The position numbers and the translations under genes are program-made. Source: JAAUTY01 sp964397305 (GTDB lineage: Bacteria > Cyanobacteriota > Cyanobacteriia > Cyanobacteriales > Spirulinaceae). Taken from it: a stretch of DNA of 64,000 nt. Where the stretch lies: assembly GCA_964397305.1 (NCBI GenBank), contig CAYNIP010000014.1, positions 33,747-97,746 of the forward strand. Direction: 5' to 3'. Below the pieces are notes generated by a model, which saw nothing but the letters and a program-made list of their open reading frames with translations, was not told the origin of the DNA and ran no database searches. Position 1 is the first letter of the stretch. Each line of letters opens with the position of its first letter. This document shows, one piece after another, positions 22,721 through 31,717 of the stretch.

Positions 22721-24607
22721 CTAGAGTTGATCGCCGAGGGTGTCATCCAGGGGCAAGCCTTCGATGGCGTCGGGAGCTTCGAGGTTGACTTCCGGCGCGC
22801 TTTCTTCAGCGTCGTCGTCATCCTCGTCGTCGTCGTCATCCTCGTCGTCGTCGTCATCGTCATCGTCGCCGAGTTCGATGTCGTCGAGATCGTCCTCATC
22901 CGCATCATCATCGAGGTCGGTCTCATCATCGAGATCAAGGTCATCCTCAACCTCATCGGTCAGAGCCAACTCCTCGTTGATTTCTTCCACTTCCTCATCC
23001 GACAACTGGTAGAGGCCCACCAGACCCGGGAAGAGGCGGCTGGACGGCCCACGCATCTTCAGAGCCCCCAGAGCCCGACCACGACCCGGACGGCTGGCAA
23101 CGAGGATCTGGTTGCCACCCACTTGCACTAAGCGCACCCGCACCCGACCCGACGGCGAAACCCGCGCCAGGAAGAGGGGACGTGCATAGAAGGAGAACTT
23201 GAGGTTCGCGAAGTCAGAATCATCCGCCAGCACGAAGATGTTGCTCACGGGACCATTCAGGCGGGCGCTGAACTTCACATCATCCAGGAAGCTGAGGAAG
23301 AGACGGCGCGCCAGACGGATTTCCGGGGGATCAGAGTCAACGTTGATGTTGAAATTGACCGTGCCGAAGTTAAACTTCCGATCCCGGAACGAGAGGCGGT
23401 AGCCATCCACCAGGATGTTGTTGATGTCGATGACCGGCGTGCGGATATTGCGGGTCTGAATGAAGATGTTGTTGTTCAGGTCAGGCACTCGATAGCTAGC
23501 GAAATTGCCATCGAAGTCAAAGTCGCGCTGACCCGCTGCCAACAGGAAGTTGACATCGCCGCGCAAGCGACCCGAAGAGCGGAAGCCATTGTCCTGCTCG
23601 AACTTGTACTCCGTCGGCTGGTCGCCCGTGCGATTGCTGCCGGCAAAGCCAACACCGAAGGGACTGGAATTGAATAGCGTCAGAACGCCGCGTGCTTGAC
23701 CCTTGATTTCATAATCCAAGGGGTCGCCGGGCACAAACGCGCCGTTGATCGTCGTGTTACCGACCGTGACACCATCTGCCACGGCAAAATCCAGCGTGCC
23801 AATATTGCCTTCGACTTTCAGCTTCAGGCTGCCGCCGCCCACCGTTTCGATCTTGTAGTCGGTGGTATCAGCAATCAGGCGAATGCTGCCATCTGCGCCA
23901 ATCAGGTCGTTCTCCGGGTTGCTGCCATCAACATCGTCGCCCTTGAACTCAAACTTGATCTTTTGGCTAAGAGCAGAGGCGGAAGGCAGAACCGGGCTGA
24001 GCGAGGGGCCGCCCTGGAAGCGGATGTTGGACGGCAGCGCGATCAAGCCATCGGTGACGTTGGCATTCAGCGCGCCGATCTCCATCCGACCTTGGTTTGC
24101 CGTGATGCCGCTGCCGGTGATGGTCAGGTTACTGCCGGGGATGAAGAGTTGGGGGATGCCGTCGGCGGTGACGCGGCTGCCGGAGAGAGACAAGTCAGAG
24201 TTGAAACTGCCGACGTTGTATTGCAGCACCGTGCCCACTTGCGAGAAGGGGATCGGGAAGCCGTTGGTGTCAAAGCCGACACCCGACAGGCGACCTTGGA
24301 GCAGGCCGGTGTCGCCGGAGGTGACGCGACCATCGCTGTTGGTATCGACGTAGCCGCCGGTAGCCGTGGGCACAAAGAGCGGATTGCTCAGGACGCCGTT
24401 GGGGCTGATCAGGGTCAGATTGCGAACGTTGATGTCAAAGAGGCTGATGCCATCAGCCGCCGTGGTCGGCTCGAAGAAGGCGGCATCACCGGAGAGCAGG
24501 CCGCCCGTGACCTGGACTTGGGCCTCAGCAGCGGGAGCCGCTGCGATCGCCAGGCTACCAGCCAGACCGAGGCTAAGGGCTGCATTGCGCGTGAGCTTGG
24601 AAATCAT
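22721..24607 (-). CDS. secreted protein with Asp-rich C-terminal tail
   Basis: 628-residue exported protein, not recognised as a named family. Signal peptide MISKLTRNAALSLGLAGSLA followed by AAAPAAEA cleavage. A calcium-loop-like motif DTNSDGRVTSGD is near residue 90. The middle is beta-rich and glycine/asparagine-rich, with repeats of short strands (GSLKLKVEGNIGTLDF, NNNIFIQTRNIRTPVIDINNI), like a surface or S-layer-type beta structure. After LYQLSDEEVEEINEE the tail from about residue 545 is nearly all Asp and Glu, then EVNLEAPDAIEGLPLD. A strongly acidic tail suggests divalent-cation binding or mineral interaction; inferred. GAGGAG lies ten bases before the ATG; a terminator follows the gene. 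Confidence 0.8.
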   Translation of the reverse strand: MISKLTRNAALSLGLAGSLAIAAAPAAEAQVQVTGGLLSGDAAFFEPTTAADGISLFDINVRNLTLISPNGVLSNPLFVPTATGGYVDTNSDGRVTSGDTGLLQGRLSGVGFDTNGFPIPFSQVGTVLQYNVGSFNSDLSLSGSRVTADGIPQLFIPGSNLTITGSGITANQGRMEIGALNANVTDGLIALPSNIRFQGGPSLSPVLPSASALSQKIKFEFKGDDVDGSNPENDLIGADGSIRLIADTTDYKIETVGGGSLKLKVEGNIGTLDFAVADGVTVGNTTINGAFVPGDPLDYEIKGQARGVLTLFNSSPFGVGFAGSNRTGDQPTEYKFEQDNGFRSSGRLRGDVNFLLAAGQRDFDFDGNFASYRVPDLNNNIFIQTRNIRTPVIDINNILVDGYRLSFRDRKFNFGTVNFNINVDSDPPEIRLARRLFLSFLDDVKFSARLNGPVSNIFVLADDSDFANLKFSFYARPLFLARVSPSGRVRVRLVQVGGNQILVASRPGRGRALGALKMRGPSSRLFPGLVGLYQLSDEEVEEINEELALTDEVEDDLDLDDETDLDDDADEDDLDDIELGDDDDDDDDEDDDDDEDDDDAEESAPEVNLEAPDAIEGLPLDDTLGDQL

Positions 24608-25378
24608 ATCAAAGTACTCCTCAAATCAATGAAGCTGAGTAGGTTGGGGGGAAAGGGTGCTGCCCGAGCAGCAACCTCGCAGAGCTGAACCCGAAGGCGA
24701 TGTTCGCTGGTTTCACAATCCGAGCGGTAGGGTTCTCAAGGCTGGGTCCCGTTGGGGAGCCCTGGGGGCGACGCTGGAGACTCCAGACCTCGCGGCTACC
24801 GCTGTTATTCACTATCCTACGACTCAGAAGCCACAATCGCGAACCGTAATTTGGCGTAATTTTCCGGAATTGCTGGTTTACAGTCTGGATGTTTCTAGCA
24901 GTTATGGCAAAGCCTTTGGTAATGCCCATCTAGCTTTCAGCCCAACCTAGAGAGGTTAAGTTCTGCAAAGACAAGGAGCAGTAACTTTCCCCAAAAGCTA
25001 CTATTCAAAACTGCAACCAAAGGCGGCTAAAACTGATTTGACTGTCGGCCTGACCGCACCGCTAGCAAACCACGACAGCAGGCAATCCCGGCGGTAAGTG
25101 CAGACCCAAACACTGACACCAGTGAGCCCGAGAGCATCCGACCCTGGTTGCGATCGGCCCACTTGGGTAAAGTTAGACGCGCCTTGAGGGGGCAAGGTTC
25201 CCGCCCGAAATCATGGATAGGTGAGGTAAGGGGGCGAGCGGGCTGAAGCCAGCGTCCCACGGCCCGTAGCAGCCTGGTTCTGGTGTTCCTGGGTGGACAG
25301 GCCCTAACAAACCCTTACAATGATGTCGGGCTAAGCGGGGCCAATGTTTTCCCACCCTTCTCATCCCTGGCTGCTGCT
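24608..25378. other. 771-bp intergenic region of unclear content
   Basis: Upstream of both the Asp-rich gene (minus) and pilD (plus). More AT-rich than its surroundings around 24800-25030. No repeat copy, tRNA or known riboswitch recognised; short frames here look like chance. A structured RNA cannot be excluded. Confidence 0.5.
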
Positions 25379-26206
25379 ATGGACGCGCTCGTGATCGCTA
25401 TCCCCTTAGCGCTGGTTTTCAGCCTTGGGGCGGCCTTCGGAAGTTTTCTCAATGTTGTGATCTACCGCCTGCCGCAGCAGATGTCCCTGGTGCGGCCCCC
25501 GTCTCATTGCCCCCACTGCCAGACGCGCTTGGGGCCCCGGGACAATATCCCGGTCTTGGGTTGGCTGTGGTTGCGCGGTCGCTGCCGCTACTGTGGCGCG
25601 CCGATTTCGCCCCGCTACCCCTTGGTCGAAGCGGCGACGGGTCTGCTCTTTGTGGCCGTCTGGAGTCAGTTTGGCCTTGGCTGGCTCACGGTCGGCTACT
25701 GGGTATTGCTGAGCTGGCTGCTGGCCTTGGCATTGATTGACCTGGATACTTTCACCTTGCCCAATGCTCTGACTCAGCCAGGGTTGCTCTTGGGTCTAAT
25801 CTTAGCGCTGCTGCTGGGCTGGCAGGAGAGTGGCAGTGTGGCGGGGGGGGTGCGGCGCTTGGTGGGGGCGATCGCCGCTGCTGTCTTAGGCCTCTGGGGA
25901 TTCGAGGCGATCGCCTGGCTCGGTTCCCTAATCCTGGGCCGCACCGCCCTGGGGGCTGGAGATGCCAAGCTCGCGGCGATGCTCGGCGCTTGGCTCGGGG
26001 GGCCCCTGTTGCTGCTGACCAGCTTTCTGGCCTGCTTGCTAGGGACGCTGATCGGCGGGGGGGCGATCGCCCTGGGCTGGCGATCGCGCCGCCAAGCCCT
26101 CCCGTTCGGCCCCTTTCTCGCTCTGGGGGCCCTGCTGAGCATTTTTTGGGGTGAGATAATCATAACAACCTACTTGGAGCTGTTCGTCCCGCTCAGGGCT
26201 GGTTGA
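25379..26206 (+). CDS. pilD: type IV prepilin peptidase / N-methyltransferase
   Basis: Inner-membrane aspartyl protease that cleaves and N-methylates type IV prepilins. N-terminal methylase/zinc region has two CxxC pairs (CPHC and CRYC) separated by the conserved RDNIPVLGWLWLRGRC. The catalytic aspartates lie in ALIDLDTFTLPN and GAGDAKL. About eight hydrophobic helices, 275 residues. I took ATG 25379 (MDALVIAIPLALVF) because it gives the standard N-terminus; the frame extends 32 codons upstream without a ribosome site. DUF2007 and accD follow at 70-bp gaps on the same strand. Confidence 0.92.
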   Translation: MDALVIAIPLALVFSLGAAFGSFLNVVIYRLPQQMSLVRPPSHCPHCQTRLGPRDNIPVLGWLWLRGRCRYCGAPISPRYPLVEAATGLLFVAVWSQFGLGWLTVGYWVLLSWLLALALIDLDTFTLPNALTQPGLLLGLILALLLGWQESGSVAGGVRRLVGAIAAAVLGLWGFEAIAWLGSLILGRTALGAGDAKLAAMLGAWLGGPLLLLTSFLACLLGTLIGGGAIALGWRSRRQALPFGPFLALGALLSIFWGEIIITTYLELFVPLRAG

Positions 26207-26276
26207 GGTCGAGGCCACGGATCATCACGAGTAACTGGCCGCTAGCCACACCGTCATGGGGACAAGAATTGGTAAG

Positions 26277-26495
26277 ATGAATTCTGTATCCTGGGTTACT
26301 TTGAGAACCACCAACGCCCGCTGGGAAGCCGAATTGATGCAGCAGATCCTCGCCAGCCACGAGATTCCCAGTCGAGTCATCGCCGTAGGCGCGAGTGCTT
26401 GTTTTCTTACGGGCACGGCGGCCTTGCAGGTACGCCCCCAAGATCGTTGGACCGCGCTCCTCCTCCTCAGCCCCGTTGAAGAGGAGGACGAGTAG
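26277..26495 (+). CDS. DUF2007-like small protein
   Basis: 72-residue protein resembling the DUF2007 (putative signal-transducing protein) family: VTLRTTNARWEAELMQQILASHEIPSRVI matches the beta-alpha start in which a two-residue Glu-containing helix selects the paralogous copy, and ALQVRPQDRWTALLLL the final beta-alpha unit. Ends in an acidic EEEDE tail. ATG 26277 gives the usual N-terminus; ATG 26256 would add seven residues. Lies between pilD and accD. Confidence 0.7.
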   Translation: MNSVSWVTLRTTNARWEAELMQQILASHEIPSRVIAVGASACFLTGTAALQVRPQDRWTALLLLSPVEEEDE

Positions 26496-26565
26496 CAGAC
26501 AGGGCAAGGTAGTTTGGGTTTTCGGATTTTGAGTTAGGTCATGACGGCAGCGAGCGGCAACCCCT

Positions 26566-27537
26566 ATGTCTCTATTTGATTGGTTTGCACATCGGCAAAA
26601 GAGCGAGCCCCCGATTCAGCCACGCCAAGAGCGCGAGATCGCCGATGGGCTGTGGACCAAATGCCCAAGCTGCGGCGTGCTCGCCTACACCAAGGATCTC
26701 CAGGCCAACCAGATGGTCTGCCTCGAGTGTGGCCATCACCTCTATGCCAACAGCTTCGAGCGCATCCAGCAACTCATTGATCTCCCCACCTGGAAGCCCC
26801 TCTACACAGAGGTGCAGCCCGTCGATCCGCTTCAGTTTCGCGATCGCAAAGCTTACAAAGACCGCCTGCGCGAAATGCACGAAAAGACTGGCCTAACCGA
26901 CGCCGTGCAAACCGGCACGGGAACCCTGGACGGTCTCCCCGTCGCGCTCGGAGTGATGGACTTCCGCTTCATGGGCGGCAGTATGGGGTCCGTCGTCGGC
27001 GAAAAACTCTGCCGCCTGATCGAATACGGCACCCAAGAAGGGTTGACCGTGATCATCCTCTGTGCCTCGGGGGGAGCAAGAATGCAGGAGGGGATGCTCA
27101 GCCTCATGCAGATGGCAAAAATCTCAGGAGCCCTCGAGCGCCATCGCACGGCCGGCCTCCTCTACATCCCCGTCCTCACCCACCCCACCACGGGCGGCGT
27201 CACTGCCAGCTTCGCGATGCTCGGCGACATCATTTTGGCCGAGCCCAAGGCGACCATCGGCTTTGCGGGTCGGCGCGTGATCGAACAGACCCTGCGCGAA
27301 AAATTGCCCGAAGACTTCCAGACTTCCGAGTACCTCTTGCAGTGCGGCTTTGTCGATGCGATCGTGCCCCGCACCCAATTGAAGCGAACCCTGGCCAACC
27401 TGATCAGCCTCCATCAGCCCTTTTTTCCCCTGAATGCAGGTCTCCCAGAGGTGACAGCCCCCACTCACTACATTGCGCCTCCCCGGCCCGTGACCGCGCC
27501 CCCCACCCCCCACCGTGACCACGGGCCAGAAAGCTGA
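26566..27537 (+). CDS. accD: acetyl-CoA carboxylase carboxyltransferase subunit beta
   Basis: Beta subunit of the carboxyltransferase that makes malonyl-CoA for fatty acid synthesis, working with AccA. The zinc ribbon CPSCGVLAYTKDLQ...CLECGHH is at residues ~33-58. The crotonase-fold core shows MDFRFMGGSMGSVVGEK, CASGGARMQEGMLSLMQMAK and HPTTGGVTASFAMLGDI. 323 residues with a proline-rich, variable C-terminal tail after SLHQPFFPL. Third gene after pilD and the DUF2007-like gene. Confidence 0.97.
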   Translation: MSLFDWFAHRQKSEPPIQPRQEREIADGLWTKCPSCGVLAYTKDLQANQMVCLECGHHLYANSFERIQQLIDLPTWKPLYTEVQPVDPLQFRDRKAYKDRLREMHEKTGLTDAVQTGTGTLDGLPVALGVMDFRFMGGSMGSVVGEKLCRLIEYGTQEGLTVIILCASGGARMQEGMLSLMQMAKISGALERHRTAGLLYIPVLTHPTTGGVTASFAMLGDIILAEPKATIGFAGRRVIEQTLREKLPEDFQTSEYLLQCGFVDAIVPRTQLKRTLANLISLHQPFFPLNAGLPEVTAPTHYIAPPRPVTAPPTPHRDHGPES

Positions 27538-27565
27538 TAGGTTAGCAAGAGCACAGTTACACCCT

Positions 27566-27600
27566 TAGCGGACGCTCGCGGAGCGTGCCGGAGGCAATCC
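27566..27600 (+). repeat. R2-type palindromic element before the ABC exporter gene
   Basis: ACGCTC / GAGCGT inverted arms (27572-27577, 27581-27586) followed by GCCGGAGGCAATCC. Related to the R2 copies in genes. Its GGAGG lies about ten bases before the exporter start codon and may serve as its ribosome site. Confidence 0.55.
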
Positions 27601-27603
27601 GCG

Positions 27604-29340
27604 TTGAGCAGCATCAGGATCAAAGGTTACTACTGGCAGCTTCTACCCTACGTTCGCCTGCACTTCCCCCTAGTGGGCGTTGCCCTTCTCTGCACGCTGC
27701 TATTTACCGCTAGTTGGCCGGCCCTGATCGCCCTGTCAGAGCGCATGGCGGTTCACATCGGTCAAGGGGATGTCTCAGCCAGTGCCAGCGTTGCCGGCCT
27801 GGCCGCCCTGATCTTCTTGGTACGGGGCATCGCACTCTTTGGCCAAGATGCCCTCATGGCCAAGGCGGCGCTGAAAATCACCTACGACCTGCGCCGCCGC
27901 GTCTACAAGCACTTGCAGCGCCTCGGCCTCAGCTACTTTGCCACGATTAAAACCGGCGACTTGGCCTATCGGGTCACGGAGGACGTGGATCGCATCGGCG
28001 AAGTCGTGAATAACCTCTTTCATCAGTTCGTGCCCTGCGTCCTACAGCTCATCGTCGTCTTGAGCTATATGTTCTACCGCAACTGGCAACTGACCGTCGC
28101 GGTGTTGCTGGTCGCGCCCTTGATGGCCCTGCTGATCGGCGTCTTTGGCGAGCGGTTGCTCCATTTTTCTCACCGCAGCCAAAACCGCATCTCGAATCTG
28201 TCGGCCTTGGCGATTGAATACTTCAATGGCATTCGACTGATTCAGGCCTTTGCCGCCGAAGACTACACCCTCCAGCGCTTCAGTCAGGAAGCAGAGGAAA
28301 ATCGCCGGGCTCGTTACACGACGGAGCGGATCAAGGCCTTCCAAATGGTAGTGGTTGGCTTCCTCTACTCCGTCAGTGTGACCTGTGCTTTCCTCCTGGG
28401 CAGTTGGCAAATTTCCCAGGGAAACCTGACGGCCAGCCAGTTTGTCGGCTTCCTCACAGCGGTGGCAATGCTGATCGACCCGATCACGATTACGACGGCA
28501 AACTACAACGAGTTCAAACAGGCCCAGGCCTCGGTGGAGCGGGTGTTTGAACTGCTGGACCTCCAACCTCAGGTGGGCGATCGCCCCCAGGCCCGCCCCC
28601 TGCCCACGATCAGCGGTAAGGTCGAGTACCAAAACGTTAGCTTTAGCTATCAACCCGACCAGCCCGTCCTCAAGAACCTCAATTTCCTGGTGCAGCCGGG
28701 AGAAATGATCGCCCTCGTGGGCCACTCCGGAGCTGGCAAAACGACCTTGGTGAACCTGCTGCCCCGCTTCTACGATCCGGAGGGCGGCTCGATCCTCATC
28801 GATGGCCTTGATGTGAGCCGCGTGACCCTCCGCAGCCTGCGCCAGCAGATCGGCATTGTCCCCCAGGAAATAACCCTCTTCTCCGGCACGATCGCCGAGA
28901 ATATCGCCTTTGGTCAACCCCAGCTCGATTTCGCCGCCATCGAGCGGGCGGCGAAAATTGCCAATGCTCACCAATTCATCAACGAGTTTACCCAGGGCTA
29001 TTACACCTACGTGGGGGAGCGAGGGGTCACGCTGTCGGGGGGGCAGCGGCAGCGACTCGCGATCGCCCGGGCTGTCCTGCTCAATCCCCGCATTCTCATC
29101 CTTGATGAGGCCACCTCGGCCCTGGATTCAGAATCAGAGGCCCTGGTTCAGGAAGCGATTGAGCGCCTGCTTCAAGACCGGACTGTTTTTGTCATTGCCC
29201 ATCGCCTCGCTACAGTACGCCGCGCCGATCGCCTCTTTGTCCTCGAGGCCGGTCAGATTGTGGAATCCGGGACTCATGAAGAACTCCTGAGCCACCACGG
29301 TCGCTACGCTCGCTTCTATGCCCAACAGTTCCAAGCTTAG
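27604..29340 (+). CDS. ABC transporter, fused permease and ATPase (MsbA-like)
   Basis: 578-residue half-transporter of the type IV exporter group, forming homodimers or heterodimers that extrude lipids, peptides or drugs. Membrane domain 1-310 with six helices; the intracellular coupling loops include YDLRRRVYKHLQRLGLSYF. The ATPase has Walker A GHSGAGKTT, Q-loop VPQEITLFSGTI, signature LSGGQRQRLAIARA, Walker B ILILDEATSALD and the H-loop IAHRLATV, all intact. Substrate not deducible; the best-known relatives move lipid A core. Start TTG 27604 after GGAGG contributed by an R2 element. Confidence 0.93.
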   Translation: MSSIRIKGYYWQLLPYVRLHFPLVGVALLCTLLFTASWPALIALSERMAVHIGQGDVSASASVAGLAALIFLVRGIALFGQDALMAKAALKITYDLRRRVYKHLQRLGLSYFATIKTGDLAYRVTEDVDRIGEVVNNLFHQFVPCVLQLIVVLSYMFYRNWQLTVAVLLVAPLMALLIGVFGERLLHFSHRSQNRISNLSALAIEYFNGIRLIQAFAAEDYTLQRFSQEAEENRRARYTTERIKAFQMVVVGFLYSVSVTCAFLLGSWQISQGNLTASQFVGFLTAVAMLIDPITITTANYNEFKQAQASVERVFELLDLQPQVGDRPQARPLPTISGKVEYQNVSFSYQPDQPVLKNLNFLVQPGEMIALVGHSGAGKTTLVNLLPRFYDPEGGSILIDGLDVSRVTLRSLRQQIGIVPQEITLFSGTIAENIAFGQPQLDFAAIERAAKIANAHQFINEFTQGYYTYVGERGVTLSGGQRQRLAIARAVLLNPRILILDEATSALDSESEALVQEAIERLLQDRTVFVIAHRLATVRRADRLFVLEAGQIVESGTHEELLSHHGRYARFYAQQFQA

Positions 29341-29505
29341 CCCCCGAGCAACGGCCTCCGGGTCGAACCCTGCCAAGACGAGGCTGGTCATTTTAGCGTC
29401 GTTAAATTCTAGTAATCACCCGTCCCCCTGGCGAGGAAGTTGCCCGCGCCGGGGGCTTACAATGGCGAAAGATAACACCGTCTGCTTGAGCACAGACGAC
29501 CTAGC

Positions 29506-30390
29506 ATGACGACTCCCCAACTCGCCTTCCTCGGCCTCGGAGTCATGGGTGGAGCCATGGCCGCTAACTTGGCGCGGGCTGGCTTTGCCGTCCGGGGCTG
29601 GAATCGCACGCCCGAGCGGCCGGGGGTGCAGGTGGCCGCCGCCGGGGGAGTGGCGATCGCCCCCTCCCTAGCAGCGGCCGTGACCGAGGCCGACGTGATT
29701 CTGAGCTGCGTCAGCGATGGGCCCGATGCTGCCGCGGTCCTGCTGCCCCCCCAGGGAGCCGCCGCCTTCGCCCAGCCCGGGGCCCTGGTGGTCGATACCA
29801 GCACCATCGGCCCCCAAGCCGCCCAACAGCTCGCCCAAGACCTGGCCCAGCGGGGGCTGCGCTTTCTCGATGCACCTGTCTCTGGCGGAGACATCGGCGC
29901 TCAGCGGGGAACTCTCACCTTCATGGTCGGGGGCGCCGTCGAGGATTTTGCTGCCGGCCAGCCCTACTTCGCCGCCATGGGCGCTCAGTGGCACCACTGC
30001 GGCCCCGTGGGCAGTGGCCAAGCCGTGAAGCTCTGTAACCAGATTCTCTGTGCGGCGAACTTGGTGGGGGTCTGCGAAGCGATGCTCTTGGCGCAACGCA
30101 CCGGGCTCGATCCCCATCAGATTGTGACGGTCTGTGGCAGTGGGGCCGCGGGCTCCTGGGCCCTGGCGAACCTGGGGGATAAGGTCGCCAGCGCTGACTT
30201 TGCGCCGGGGTTTGCGATCGCCCACATGGTCAAAGATCTACACCTCGTCCAGGCCAGCGCCGCCGCCGCCGGCCAAGCCATTCCCGGCACCGACCTGGCC
30301 CTCACCCTGCTGCAACAGGTCCAGGCCTTGGGGGGCGATGCCCAAGGAACCCAAGCGATGATCCGTGCCTACCAGGAGCCCGGCCTATGA
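29506..30390 (+). CDS. NAD(P)-dependent beta-hydroxyacid dehydrogenase
   Basis: 294-residue member of the 3-hydroxyisobutyrate dehydrogenase / glyoxylate-succinic semialdehyde reductase family. N-terminal Rossmann fingerprint FLGLGVMGGAMAANLARAGF and NRT (the Arg favours NADP). The substrate motif DAPVSGGDIGAQRGTLTFMVGG and the catalytic Lys in GSGQAVKLCNQ are present. Substrate uncertain; cyanobacterial relatives include GlyR-type glyoxylate reductases. Its stop codon overlaps the moaE start as ATGA, so the two are translationally coupled although functionally unrelated. Confidence 0.9.
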   Translation: MTTPQLAFLGLGVMGGAMAANLARAGFAVRGWNRTPERPGVQVAAAGGVAIAPSLAAAVTEADVILSCVSDGPDAAAVLLPPQGAAAFAQPGALVVDTSTIGPQAAQQLAQDLAQRGLRFLDAPVSGGDIGAQRGTLTFMVGGAVEDFAAGQPYFAAMGAQWHHCGPVGSGQAVKLCNQILCAANLVGVCEAMLLAQRTGLDPHQIVTVCGSGAAGSWALANLGDKVASADFAPGFAIAHMVKDLHLVQASAAAAGQAIPGTDLALTLLQQVQALGGDAQGTQAMIRAYQEPGL

Positions 30391-30854
30391 GCCCTGAGAC
30401 CGGGACGCGGCGCGAACATATCTTGCTCACGACTGCGCCCCTAAACGTGGCAACCGCCTATCAGCTTGCCGACTGCGTTACCAACGGAGCCGTGGTGCTG
30501 ATGAGCGGCATGGTGCGGAATCAAACCGGCGGCCGGCCCGTGGCCTACCTGGACTATCAGGCCTATGAATCGATGGCCCTGGCTGTGTTTCAAGCCTTGA
30601 CTCGGGAGCTGCGCGATCGCTGGCCCGACCTCGGCCCCCTCGTCATTCACCACCGCATCGGTCGTTTGGCCCTGGGCGAGATCAGCGTGCTGGTGGCCGT
30701 CGGGGCCCCCCATCGGGCTGAGGCCTTTGAGGCCTGCCGCTACGCCATCGACACCCTCAAGCACCAGGCCCCGATCTGGAAAAAGGAGTATTGGGCCGAT
30801 GGGGGCAGTGATTGGGGCCGCAGCACCGGGGCCGCCTCAGACTTGTTACAGTGA
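30387..30854 (+). CDS. moaE: molybdopterin synthase catalytic subunit MoaE
   Basis: 155-residue large subunit of molybdopterin synthase, which with sulfur-loaded MoaD converts cyclic pyranopterin monophosphate to molybdopterin. Family blocks: GAVVLMSGMVRNQTGGRPVAYLDYQAYESMA, HHRIGRLALGEISVLVAVGAPHR, and the substrate-binding PIWKKEYW near the end with the catalytic Lys. The start overlaps the dehydrogenase stop (ATGA). moaD is not adjacent. trmO follows 27 bp later on the same strand. Confidence 0.95.
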   Translation: MSPETGTRREHILLTTAPLNVATAYQLADCVTNGAVVLMSGMVRNQTGGRPVAYLDYQAYESMALAVFQALTRELRDRWPDLGPLVIHHRIGRLALGEISVLVAVGAPHRAEAFEACRYAIDTLKHQAPIWKKEYWADGGSDWGRSTGAASDLLQ

Positions 30855-30881
30855 ATAAGGACTCGAGATTGACCCAGCTTG

Positions 30882-31361
30882 ATGGAAATCTGCTACCGCC
30901 CGATTGGCCTGATCCATAGCCCCTTTACTACCCGGGCGGGGATGCCCGTGCAGCCAGCCGGAGCGGCTGGGGTGCGCGGCCGCATTGAGATCGAGCCCCA
31001 GTGGGCCCCCGGTCTCCAGGATCTCGATGGTTTTTCGCATCTGCTCTTGCTCTACCACTTCCATCAGGTCAGCGGCGTGCAGTTGACCGTGACGCCGTTT
31101 CTAGACACGGCTCCCCACGGAGTTTGGGCGACCCGGGCTCCAACTCGCCCCAATCCTATCGGCCTCTCGCTCGTGCGGCTGCTGTCCCGCCAGGATTGCT
31201 GCCTGGAGATTGCGGATGTTGACGTGTTGGATGGTACGCCGCTCCTGGATCTCAAGCCCTACGTACCCGAATTTGACAGCCGCCCCGAGGCTCAGGCTGG
31301 CTGGCTAGAACGGGTGCGTGGTCAGGTGCAGACTCAGCGGGCTGATGACCGCTTTCTCTAA
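30882..31361 (+). CDS. trmO: tRNA (N6-threonylcarbamoyladenosine 37) N6-methyltransferase TrmO
   Basis: 159-residue TrmO (formerly TsaA/UPF0066), an AdoMet-dependent enzyme methylating t6A37 of threonine tRNA. Typical blocks: YRPIGLIHSPFTTRAGMPVQP, LDGFSHLLLLYHFH, GVWATRAPTRPNPIGLSLVRLL and GTPLLDLKPYVPEFD. ATG 30882 gives the standard start; a TTG just before it would add one residue. The single-domain length fits bacterial TrmO without C-terminal extension. Probably in one transcript with moaE and the dehydrogenase. Confidence 0.93.
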   Translation: MEICYRPIGLIHSPFTTRAGMPVQPAGAAGVRGRIEIEPQWAPGLQDLDGFSHLLLLYHFHQVSGVQLTVTPFLDTAPHGVWATRAPTRPNPIGLSLVRLLSRQDCCLEIADVDVLDGTPLLDLKPYVPEFDSRPEAQAGWLERVRGQVQTQRADDRFL

Positions 31362-31398
31362 TTGGCCTCCCTGACGTTCACCTCTCTTCAAGAAACCC

Positions 31399-31713
31399 AT
31401 GGCTGACACGAAGCGAACCCTGCTGGTTTGTCAGAGCGGCTCCTGCCTCGCCCACGGAGGCGAAGCCGTGCTGGCTGCTTTTAAGGCATCTGATCTACCG
31501 GCTGATGTGGAGCTTCAGGCCGTCTCTTGCCTGGGCCAATGCAATCTGGCCGCCAATGCGCGCCTGCTGCCGGAGGAAACCTGGTACTGTCGCCTGGAGG
31601 CGGCCGACGCGGAACGTATTGTCCGCGAGCATCTGCACGGGGGCGATCGCGTCGAAGACAAGCTCCACCCGCGCATTCACCGGAGCTACCACTTCGGCTT
31701 TGAGGCTCGCTAG
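31399..31713 (+). CDS. thioredoxin-like [2Fe-2S] ferredoxin
   Basis: 104-residue small ferredoxin of the thioredoxin-like class. Four cysteines have the expected spacing: C11 and C16 (CQSGSC), C44 and C48 (CLGQC). The rest shows the fold's short beta strands and the C-terminal helix DAERIVREHL, followed by a His/Arg-rich tail. Electron-transfer partner unknown. It starts 37 bp after trmO and ends 4 bp from the convergent coiled-coil gene. Confidence 0.88.
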   Translation: MADTKRTLLVCQSGSCLAHGGEAVLAAFKASDLPADVELQAVSCLGQCNLAANARLLPEETWYCRLEAADAERIVREHLHGGDRVEDKLHPRIHRSYHFGFEAR

Positions 31714-31717
31714 GGAC

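Noticed and set aside
22740..23012. Serine-rich 90-codon frame opposite the Asp-rich tail
   Set aside because: It is the antisense reading of Asp codons (GAC/GAT read as TCG/TCA); a composition artefact.
24657..24950. 97-codon plus-strand frame in the gap before pilD
   Set aside because: No ribosome site, no recognisable protein pattern, and it covers the probable promoter of the Asp-rich gene.
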